NCBI RefSeq assembly: GCF_015706575.1
Contig: NW_024037076.1
Location: 1,860,001-1,924,000, forward strand
Length of the DNA stretch: 64,000 bases
Direction of reading: 5' to 3'
DNA from: Patiria miniata
Taxonomy: Eukaryota > Echinodermata > Asteroidea > Valvatida > Asterinidae
The translations under genes and the position numbers were made by a program. Below the pieces are notes generated by a model, which saw nothing but the letters and a program-made list of their open reading frames with translations, had not been told where the DNA came from and searched no databases. Positions 1-9,014 of the stretch are shown in pieces. The first letter of the stretch is position 1; the number at the start of each line of letters is the position of its first letter.

Positions 1-2103
1 GATGTCATTAAGTTTATTGAACAGATTATAACAAATGTTCGAGGAAGTTTGTTACTTTTAGGTTGATGCAATGCATTTTAATATAACAAGTTCTTAACAG
101 TTTAAACCTGTTTATACAAAATCATCACCGCAGCTGAAACCCTTCAACCCAAGAAAAATAAACATCATTTAAAGTTAAAGTCTATTAACATTAAATTTAT
201 CTTTCATTCACAGAGCGAAAACATTATATTAGAATCCTATTTATATATAGATTTTCTAAGCAGAACTTAGTCCTAAGCAGCTATTGCAATAATGTGCTAA
301 GCGTAAACTGTTTGGGAGCAGACCCAAGCGATATATAATGGATAATATTTTAGCGAATATCTTCTCACAAAATCTACATGCTTCGAAGCTCCACGAAGTG
401 TGCTTGTCTACAAAGCAATTCGTCTTCCTTCTTTATACTATTATGCCCTCACCTTTTGGAATATATACACACGGGATAATTATTGCAATATTTACTACAT
501 CTTTCAGTGACTTATAAAGCAGTAATCTTGGTTATTGTATACAATTGCAGCTAGTACAAAATGCAAATCTTTGTCTTCCTCCCTTCATGTCTTCATTTCC
601 ATTTTACTTATTTCCAACGTGGATGGCTCTATTGAAAGGTTGTGTATGTGATAACACATTGGTGCACAGTATGACCAAAACCGAGTTATATCGAAAAGGT
701 GTAAGGATATCTTTCATTGCTGGAGTAAACGGCCTTGTATTGGCTGTGACGTCTGGACTCGCTTATTGTGGATGGTCGTGTACATGTACATTGTTATTTC
801 TGTGTCACACTAAATACATATATGCACTCAGTACTACAGTTCTGTTTATACCTAAAATATATCCAGCTGGTCTTTAAAAAATATTCTGGTCTTTAAAACT
901 ACACTACGAATGCTCTACATATGAACATGCTAATTTTGCCTGACATTATCATAATTCAAAAAGCGAAAATGAGAATCTGACATGAATGTTGTAGTGCACA
1001 ACATACTTCTTCAATTTCATTCTTGAAAAAAGTCATACAATAGTTATTATTTTTGCTCTGTTTTCCCACTCAACTGATTTTTCCCCTTTCAATTGACACT
1101 TGGGATAATAATTTCTCTGGATTTACAACCTCGTTTTTTATACCATTCAGGTGTTAAATATTTGTACAGTAACATTCAAATCCAGTCTATTTTTGCCACT
1201 TCTAAAAGTTTGCAATTATCTTGTCTCAACTGCTCGTCTCGTGTGTTTAATCTAAGATTTCAATGGTATTCTATTTGTTGAGTATAAGTTCATGAAAAGC
1301 CTTATGTTTTGACTGATACAATTAATTGAAAAGCGGTCAACAAATGTTTGTTCCTTCGTGCAACTACATAATCTTCCATACACAAATAAACTACCAAATG
1401 CGAAATTGGGAATGAGCTTATAATTCTTGACTGGCTCCCGTCCCTCCCTTAAACGATTAAACAGTGGTTGGATCGGGAACCAGCCACAATGACCTATCAT
1501 TATTTGGCAACGCACTGCCTTCTTATGTACATGCGTGTTCTAATTCTAATCTAACAATTAAACGCTGTTAATGTTGTATTCAGGTTTCAGGTTTAATCAT
1601 CGAACAAACCGTTTGATTAAAATCTTTTTTACCCCTTGGCTAGACATATAATCCAGGCGTATCCTTTTCTGATTTTTGTAAAACGTTCTTGTTAACTCTT
1701 ATGTACAAATACTAGTATAATGTCTTTTTTCCCCTCTATCTCCACAAACACATTTGGGTCCAATCAACAGCACAAATAGTTTCCAAAGGCCGATATGCAG
1801 ACTATACTTACACGTTTTATGGACATCAATTTGATTATTTACAGTTTCAAAACTGGAGCACTTCGCTTTTTATGGTTGCTTTAGTTGGTGGTCTTCCACC
1901 TGTTTCATTCATTGTTGCAGTTTGCATTTACTCTTTGTTAATTATACTGATGAACTTGAATGTGATAAGCGTTAGAGAAAGCAGATGGAACCTTTTTTTC
2001 TACCCACTTTTGCTGCCTGACCTACAGAAGCTAGCACACTGAGCCCGGCACTTTCAGAATAGCCCCAACGCCGATGGATTGATTATCAAGCGTTTCAAAC
2101 AGT
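1..2103. other. 3' flank of gene 1, non-coding
   Basis: I see no supported gene. A plus-strand hydrophobic frame at 545-877 is repeated in other units, but it is frameshifted or stopped in copies near 38953 and 63281, so it looks non-coding. Near 1582-1596 the minus strand reads ATTAAACCTGAAACC, a relic of the IKPET stop region of class B genes. The stretch 1597-2109 is the inserted segment described separately. Confidence 0.6.
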
Positions 2104-2114
2104 CTAAAGTTTAA
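1597..2114. mobile_element. 0.5-kb insertion in the 3' end of gene 1
   Basis: TTTAA occurs at 1592-1596 and again at 2110-2114, flanking a segment that class B genes lack. The segment supplies the present stop codon (2104-2106). The old tail lies beyond it. A short plus-strand hydrophobic frame inside (LFMVALVGGLPPVSF) vaguely resembles a receptor transmembrane segment, but its copies change freely and I do not call it a gene. No clear terminal repeats were found. Confidence 0.55.
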
Positions 2115-4743
2115 CCTGTTGCTCGATACACCTTGCCAATCTCGGCCAGTCAACAGCACCTGTTGCATCAAGGTGCTCGAGTGTTTTGAGCACCAGTGGC
2201 ATTACCCTGTCTTCATAGAGAACAGGAACCACCAGCCGATCACTGTCCAGTGCCATAAGCATACCCCTGACGTCATTATTGTTGGTTTCGAAGTCCGCGG
2301 TAATTACAATAATGACACAGACACTGTCCTCAATGCTGTCTGAGTAGTTTTGTAGCCTGGGTTTGCCGAGTTCGAAGTCACGATCTTTGATACAGCCTTT
2401 AAAACCGCTTTCTTCCAGTTCTTCTAGCATGCGGTGTTGCACCCATTCAGAGGCACTACTGCTGTAGATGACAAAGAAGTCATACTTTCGTGTCAGATTA
2501 TTTTGCGGTCTTTCAAGAGCCTCGCGGACGTTCTTCTTGGAGACGACCTCAGTTGGTGGTTCCTCAAGAGACGGCATCGTGGCTACGTGCTGCGTTTTGC
2601 CGGTTTTGAGGTTCACAGAGTATGTGATGTGGATCGTGTCGGGAGGAATATGATGCTCCTCATTTCCATCAAGGTCTACTTGAGACAGCGATTCAGACAA
2701 AGTCTGGATATCTCTGTCTATTTTGTCAGGGATGGGACGTGCGGGTGCTGCTGATGCCCCTTGGGATTCCCTCAGATACTCTGCATTAATGTTGTCCCCG
2801 GTTCTGTCGGATAGTTCTTCCCCCTGTGCTCTTGATGTCGGTTGGACGTACCTACTGCTGGCCGGCAAGCTGTGCTGTCGTCTTGTTACTGATGGAGGGA
2901 GGGATCCATCTTCGACTGACACAGGAAGTGAAAGCTGCCGCTTAGCACGAGTTTGTCTCTTATACTGAATATCATGAGATAGCGAAGATGCGTCACAAAA
3001 ACTACTCGCTGCATCCCCAACATTACTTGCTGAAGGAAAGCTCCGATTTTGTCCTTGCTCTGACGTTGGAGGGACGTCACTGTCGTGGGGTGAAGAAAGG
3101 GGGTGCTGTAACCGAGAACTCCTCCTCTTGTCAATGGCAGCTGACTCTATGACCTCAAGTTCCTTCTCGTAATCGTTATCTTTACAGTACTTGACAAAGA
3201 TTTCCCAGTGGTCGCGCATCTGCTTGAGTTTGTTCAGCTGCCAAAGATCCCAATCAGTTGACAGGCAAACTTCGGCTACTTTTTGCAACCAGTACACCAT
3301 GTCAGCCAGCAAAGGAAGATCTTCCCTTAGAGCTAAATGGTTATCCGGTAAGATATGTTTGTACTCTAGCACTAGAGCACCGACACTACCCCCGTGGTAG
3401 GAAGCCGCGATTTCACATTCAACTGCTCGCTTGTATGAACCAAAAGCCGCCTGATGCTCCCCCATGACACAGAGACACATGCCTCTTACTTTATGGACAT
3501 TCCCTCTTTTCGAACCATCTGCAATTTCAACGGCTTTGGCGCAGTATGTTAGAGCTTGCTGCAGAAGTCTTTCGCTTCCATATCTCAACCGCCCGTAACA
3601 ATCGGTTGCCAAGTAATACAATACTTCTGCCATCAATTCTGTGAACCAGGGTTTAGAAACGTCTTTGATGGCAAACGAGAGGTCTTCTTTAGCTCGTGTC
3701 AGTAAGGTATCATCTGGACATTGCGCCATGGGATCGCGAGATTTCTGGGAGTATTTGAGTTGCTGCTTGTATTGGGAGAGGTATATATTTGCTCTGTCAT
3801 AGCGCACCTGGAGATTGAACTCTGAGTCACCCAGCTCAATTGCTCTGTCAAGCAAAGACAGAGCTTTGGTCTGGTCTTTCTTAATGAAGTGCGTTGCCCG
3901 TCTGGTGAGAACTTTTGGATTATTTGGGGAAAGAGACAAAGCTTTTTCAAAGCATTTGTCCGGTTCGTCCACGAATTCTCGGTAAGTTTCAGGGATGGGC
4001 GGAAGCAGATCTCTCGAATGGTAGAAAAGGTCTCCGAGACGTCTCCAAGCTTTAATTTTCCGATCCTCATCCTCGTTGAACTGAATGATTGTGATAAAAT
4101 TGTTGACTGCACCTTGGTAAAACTTTTTGACTTCAACTTTTTTGGACTTGTCCCACTTTATCCTTCCGTAGATTGATTTACAAGCCAACCCGGACTCGAA
4201 GATCCAGGCTGCACGCTCGGATTGTGCGACGTCCTTCCCTGCAAGCTCAATCGCTGCCTGATGCAAAGCAAATGCTTTCCGATACCTGTCGGTGGCCATA
4301 AATCCATAGATTTCGTTTGTTAAGGCGAATGCCTGTTCAAAAAAACTTCGAGCCCGTAGCTTTCTCAGTCGCCTCTTTCCTTCTTCTGTAACACCCTCGC
4401 CAAGGAGCCTTGCAATCTTCTGCTCGCAATCTCGGGCCTCGGTTAGTCTGTACAGTTTCTCGCAGATGTACTTGCGGTTTGCCAGAGCATTCAAATTATC
4501 AGGGTCTTCGTTAGGAGAGAGGACTTTATCCAGGTACTGCAAAGCTTCTTCAAACTTACCAAGCCGAAAGGCAAGCATCCCAAGAAGATTCCAGGAGGCA
4601 TAATGCTCAGGTCGGCTTTCAGTGAAACGACCGAGCTTTCCGTTTGTTTTTGTAAACAAACGTTCAGCCGCCTTCATATCGATGTTGCCTTTATTTAGCG
4701 TCAAAGGAAGGCGAAAGTGACCAAACTCATCCGCAGACGACAT
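2104..4743 (-). CDS. TPR-TIR protein, gene 1 (class A TIR)
   Basis: The intact open frame encodes 879 residues from the Met of MSSADEFGHF. The frame stays open 31 codons further upstream, but those codons lie beyond a good splice acceptor (TTTCACACAG, exon starting at 4758), so I place the start at 4743. Residues about 40-540 form a series of TPR-like helix pairs, beginning with NLLGMLAFRLGKFEEALQYL. Residues about 545-750 are a polar, Ser/Gln/Pro-rich linker. Residues about 754-879 are a TIR domain with box 1 YDFFVIYSSS, box 2 CIKDRDFELGKP and a final strand and helix around VDWPRL. The likely role is a cytosolic immune-type sensor or adaptor: TPRs bind a partner and TIR signals by homotypic assembly. 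That is inferred from domain families, not shown here. It has an alpha-type leader and an alpha/gamma-like N-terminus (TKTNGKLGRF) but a class A tail. The stop lies inside a later insertion. Confidence 0.9.
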   Translation of the reverse strand: MSSADEFGHFRLPLTLNKGNIDMKAAERLFTKTNGKLGRFTESRPEHYASWNLLGMLAFRLGKFEEALQYLDKVLSPNEDPDNLNALANRKYICEKLYRLTEARDCEQKIARLLGEGVTEEGKRRLRKLRARSFFEQAFALTNEIYGFMATDRYRKAFALHQAAIELAGKDVAQSERAAWIFESGLACKSIYGRIKWDKSKKVEVKKFYQGAVNNFITIIQFNEDEDRKIKAWRRLGDLFYHSRDLLPPIPETYREFVDEPDKCFEKALSLSPNNPKVLTRRATHFIKKDQTKALSLLDRAIELGDSEFNLQVRYDRANIYLSQYKQQLKYSQKSRDPMAQCPDDTLLTRAKEDLSFAIKDVSKPWFTELMAEVLYYLATDCYGRLRYGSERLLQQALTYCAKAVEIADGSKRGNVHKVRGMCLCVMGEHQAAFGSYKRAVECEIAASYHGGSVGALVLEYKHILPDNHLALREDLPLLADMVYWLQKVAEVCLSTDWDLWQLNKLKQMRDHWEIFVKYCKDNDYEKELEVIESAAIDKRRSSRLQHPLSSPHDSDVPPTSEQGQNRSFPSASNVGDAASSFCDASSLSHDIQYKRQTRAKRQLSLPVSVEDGSLPPSVTRRQHSLPASSRYVQPTSRAQGEELSDRTGDNINAEYLRESQGASAAPARPIPDKIDRDIQTLSESLSQVDLDGNEEHHIPPDTIHITYSVNLKTGKTQHVATMPSLEEPPTEVVSKKNVREALERPQNNLTRKYDFFVIYSSSASEWVQHRMLEELEESGFKGCIKDRDFELGKPRLQNYSDSIEDSVCVIIVITADFETNNNDVRGMLMALDSDRLVVPVLYEDRVMPLVLKTLEHLDATGAVDWPRLARCIEQQVKL

Positions 4744-4758
4744 GGTTGCAGTCAGACT

Positions 4759-6247
4759 CTGTGTGAAATAAAACAAGGATCCGATTTTGTCTGCTTGAGA
4801 TCTTATCTGCTTGAGATAAAAGCACTTGTCTATCATATCCCACGCAGTTATTACGAAAGGTACGTTAATTGTCCTTTGTATTTGAATCGAATAAAAGATT
4901 CAAAGGAATTTCGACAGGAACGAAGACATTTTTCCTCTCAGCTTTATTTTGTTTTCCACTCATGACTAGGTACGTACGCAAATCACTTCCAGGGAAATTG
5001 TTAATTTGAAATTGGGTTCAGCTCTTACATCCGAGTTAAAAATCACATACGCTTTTGACAGTTCTATGGCACGGTGTTGGACGTGCATGTACATTTTAGA
5101 CAAGTCAACAGTGTGTGTAAGAATACTTATAATAATAAAAGGAGTTTAATTCTGATAAAATGTATCAGTTAGTGATAACAAATTATTCATCCAACTTGTT
5201 TTGCGGTAGTAGATAAAGAGTCGGAACGCCATTGAGTCGGACGTACTCAAACTAAATATTTTTGGGTTTACATTCATGTACAAAAATTGCTTTTTGAAAC
5301 AAAGTGACATGAGAACAGAACAAACTTGCAAAGGGCGGGACGCACAATGCTGGTTTTTTCTTGTGTGTTTATGCCTGCTTGGTATGCATTTTGTCTATAG
5401 TATATCCCTGAATAAAAATGCAATAAGCGGTTTGTTTTACATAATGATGTTTACCCGGAGCTCTGTTGGATTAAACTATGAACCTAGAGTATTGATATAG
5501 AGCGATATTATCTGAGAATGCTCACTGCACTCAATGTGTCGAACTTTGGTATAAATCAGTGTGGCATTGTGCATAGGAGGATGACAAGATTGCATATCTA
5601 TACCCTGTCGTAAAAGTTAACAGGCTATATTACCAATGAATAAGTACAACGCACAACGTGATACTGAACATGTATAGGATGATTTCAAAATAGGTAGAAT
5701 GAGATTTTGGACATTCTGTTCTAAACCTTTGGGAATTTGCCTAAAAAAAGCAAATCATGCTATATTTTAGAGTATCAGCCTGAAAAATTGAACTGAAATT
5801 TTTTTTTCTTGAAATACAAAAGTTTTTACTTTTGACTGAGACATCGAATGACATCAATTTGGCCTGTGTTGGTTATGAAGTAATTGGTTCACAATTTCTG
5901 CTTTTTTGGCGGCATGACAATAACTCAGTTATCCCAGTATAGACTGGTTTCCGCCCATGTTTGAAACAAGAGGGATAGGAAACCAGTCTACTCGCGAGGG
6001 CTGATCTGTGGAAACTTTGTTTGGGGAAGAGAACGTACAGGACATTTTGACGCAAACCTAACACTCAATTTAGGAGATTAAAACGTTTATTATTCACTCA
6101 AAATTGGACAGTATAAGACGGTTGAACATAACATGTATTACGTATCTCTCGGTTGAAGAACAAAATTGGAGAAGCAAAGTTATTTTTTACAACTGGAATC
6201 ATGAACATTCACTCATCGGATATTTGAATATCTAAAGAGAACTTACG
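4759..6247 (-). other. Alpha-type 5' UTR intron of gene 1
   Basis: It runs from donor GTAAGTT (adjacent to 6248) to acceptor TTTCACACAG (adjacent to 4758). It holds no gene. A hairpin with a 13-bp perfect stem (TAGACTGGTTTCC) lies at about 5940-5989. The boundaries are read from consensus and from conservation in all units, without transcript support. Confidence 0.6.
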
Positions 6248-6620
6248 GTTTCAGGTGCCAAAATGTGTTCACATCTGCCCGTGTGAGAAATCGTCGAATC
6301 AGAACAACTTCAAGTCAGGAATAAGGTGAACCTTACTTCGATTTACCGCTACTTCTGTCTTCTTCTGACTTTTCTAGTCAGCTTTTTGGAGCCGGAGCCG
6401 GAAAATAGTTCTATCGCTGGTAACCAATAACCGCGCGCATCACAATGCACAGCAGGGAGTCAGGACCCAGATGATTCAGCGTTTGATAGGGGGCGTTCAC
6501 ATGTCGCTATTAGTGCGCAGGCGTAGGTTACGCCACGAACCAACCATTAGTCGACTTTGGCTTGGCTGACGTAATTGATAAAGTAAGGTGACGTCCAGTT
6601 CTTTGTTGCCAAATAACGAG
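6248..6620 (-). other. Alpha leader exon of gene 1 (5' UTR)
   Basis: The 3' end is fixed by a strong donor (AACC then GTAAGTT). The block just inside it (GGCACCTGAAACC) and the CACACGGGCAGATG stretch recur in every alpha leader, and related blocks occur in beta and gamma leaders. The 5' end is only estimated, from the conserved GAGAGGGCGC block at 6618-6627. Confidence 0.5.
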
Positions 6621-6887
6621 AGGGCGCTCTTTCATTCTATGATTATACCAGGATGCTAACACATGGGCGAAACATTATTTTTCATCGGTCTGAGTTCACG
6701 AGCACAACATCCTCACTCTATCCGCATTTTAGATAGACCAAAGTTTTTATTATATCCTAAAGTTTTGAAGTTATCCATATGTTTTGAAGAATTGAAATAC
6801 ATTGTGGTCATCCTACCGCCATGGCCAATGAACTTTTGTTTCGGGCGTATGTGTCGTACGCACGAAAGAGTTACATGTTAGCAGGAC
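6615..6887 (-). promoter_or_regulatory. Putative promoter of gene 1
   Basis: The minus strand reads GGTATAATC at 6641-6650, a TATA-like sequence upstream of a GC-rich CTCTCG block that may be the start site. GGCCAATGAA at 6823-6832 provides a CCAAT motif conserved in every unit. Conservation among paralogues could simply reflect recent duplication. Confidence 0.35.
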
Positions 6888-8501
6888 GATGACATAAAGT
6901 TTAGTGAACAGATTATTACAAATGTTCGAGGAAGTTGGTTACTTTTAGGTTGATGTAGTGCTTTTTAGTATAACAAGTTCTAAACATTTCAAACCTGTTG
7001 ATACAAAATCATCTCTGCAGCTAAAGTCCTTTATCCCAAGAAAAACATGCATCATTTCAAAGTTAATGTTTATTTAAATTAAATTAATCGGCGATTCACA
7101 GAGCACGAACATTATATTAGAATCCTATTTATCCTATTTATATATGGATCTTGTAAGAAGAACTTATTCCTATTGCAATAATGTGCTAAGCGTTAACAGT
7201 TTGGGAGCAGACACAAGCGATATCTAATGGATAATATTTTAGCGATTATCTTCTTTCAAAATCTACATGCTACGAAGCTCCACGAAGTGTGCTTGTCTAC
7301 AAAGCAATCTGTCTTCCTTCTTTATACTATTATGCCCTCACCTTTTGGAATATATACACACGGGATAATTATTGCAATATTTACTACATCTTTCAGTGAC
7401 TTATAAAGCAGTAATCTTGGTTATTGTATACAATGCAGCTAGTACAAAATGCAAATCGTTGTCTTGATCACATGTAATATTTGTTTCAAACTTCCATTTT
7501 ACTTATTTCCAACGTGGATGGATCTATTGAAAGGTTGTGTATGTGATAACACATTGGTGCACAGTATGACCAAAACCGAGTTATATCGAAAAGGTGTAAG
7601 GATATCTTTCAGTGCTAGAGTAAACGGCCTTGTATTGGCTGTGACGTCTGGACTCGCTTATTGTGGATGGTCGTGTACATATACATTGTTATTTCTGTGT
7701 CACACTAAATACATATATACACTCAGTACTACAGTTCTGTTTATACCTAAAATATATCCAGCTGGTCTTTAAGAAATATGCTGGTCTTTAAAACTACACT
7801 TCGAATGCTTTACGTATGAATATGCCAATTTTGCCTGACATTATCATAATTCAAAAAGCGAAAATGAGAATCTGACATGAATGTTGTAGTGCGCAACATA
7901 CTTCTTCAATTTCATTCTTGAAAAAAACGTCATACAATAGTTATTATTTTTGCCCTGTTTTCCTACTCAACTGATTTTTTCCCTTTCAATTGACACTTGG
8001 GAAAATAATTTCTCTTGATTTACAACCTCGTTTTTATACCATTCAAGTGTTATATATTTGTACAGTAACATTCAAATCCGGTCTATTTTTGCCACTTCTA
8101 AAGGTTTGCAATTATCTTGTCTCAACTGCTCGTCTCGTGTGTTTTATCTAAGATTTCAATGGTATTCTATTTGTTGAGTATAAGTTCATGAAAAGCCTTT
8201 TGTTTGGACTGATAAAATTAATTGAAAAGCGGTCAACAAATGTTTGTTCCTTCGTGCAACTACATAATCTTCCATACACAAATAAACTACCAAATGCGAA
8301 ATTGGGAATGAGCTATATGCGCTTATAATTCTTGACTGGCTCCCGTCCCTCCCTTAAACGATTAAACAGTGGTTGGATTGGGAACCAGCCACAATTACTT
8401 ATCATTATTTGGCAACGCACTGCCTTCTTATGTACATGCGTGTTATAATTCTAATCTAACAATTAAACGCTGTTAATGTTGTATTCAGGTTTCAGGTTTA
8501 A
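6888..8501. other. 3' flank of gene 2, non-coding
   Basis: A close copy of 1-1596. I see no supported gene; the plus-strand frame at 7449-7772 is the same conserved shadow as in unit 1. Confidence 0.5.
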
Positions 8502-9014
8502 TCATCGAACAAACCGTTTGATTAAAATCTTTTTTCCCCCTTGGCTAGACATATAATCCAGGCGTATCCTTTTCTGATTTTTGTAAAACGTTCTTGTTAA
8601 CTCTTATGTACAAATACTAGTATTGTCTTTTTTTCTCTATCTCCACAAACACATTTGGGTCCAATCAACAGCACAAATAGTTTCCAAAGGCCGATATGCA
8701 GACTATATTTACACGTTTTATGGACATCAATTTGATTATTTACAGTTTCAAAACTGGAGCACTTCGCTTTTTATGGTTGCTTTAGTTGGTGGTCTTCCAC
8801 CTGTTTCATTCATTGTTGCAGTTTGCATTTACTCTTTGATAATTACACTGATGAACTTGAATGTGATAAGCGTTAGAGAAAGCAGATGGAACCTTTTTTC
8901 TAGCCACTTTTGCTGCCTGACCTACAGAAGCGTGTACACTGAGCCCGGCACTTTCAGAATAGCCCCAACGCCGATGGATTGATTATCAAACGTTTCAAAC
9001 AGTCTAGAGTTTAA
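8502..9014. mobile_element. 0.5-kb insertion in the 3' end of gene 2
   Basis: This is the same segment as at the end of gene 1, with TTTAA at 8497-8501 and 9010-9014. The KPET relic lies just outside at about 8488-8497. The shared position shows that the insertion predates duplication of the class A genes. Confidence 0.55.

Larger units (their letters stand above)
1..6887 (-). repeat. Tandem unit 1
   Basis: This unit contains the 3' flank, class A gene 1, an alpha intron, an alpha leader exon and the upstream block. The join to unit 2 falls at GATGACATAAAGTTTA, matching GATGTCATTAAGTTTA at the window start. The window therefore begins almost exactly on a unit boundary. Confidence 0.75.

Noticed and set aside
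545-877. Plus-strand hydrophobic frame repeated in units 1, 2, 5, 6 and 8
   Set aside because: It is repeated only because the 3' flank is duplicated. Copies carry frameshifts (near 38953), early stops (near 63508) and many amino-acid changes.
2104-4743. Bacterial TIR defence gene
   Set aside because: UTR introns, splice consensus, CCAAT motifs, MITE-type repeats and the absence of ribosome binding sites or operons indicate an animal locus.
4744-4836. Upstream Met giving a longer gene 1 protein
   Set aside because: The extra codons cross a strong, conserved splice acceptor and differ between units. The same reasoning rejects the extended starts of genes 3, 4 and 6.
8623-8982. Plus-strand frame with a transmembrane-like segment and a weak likeness to a receptor TM5
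   Set aside because: It lies in the 0.5-kb insertion and overlaps the minus-strand gene region. Copies vary at residues that should matter, and no further domain is seen.
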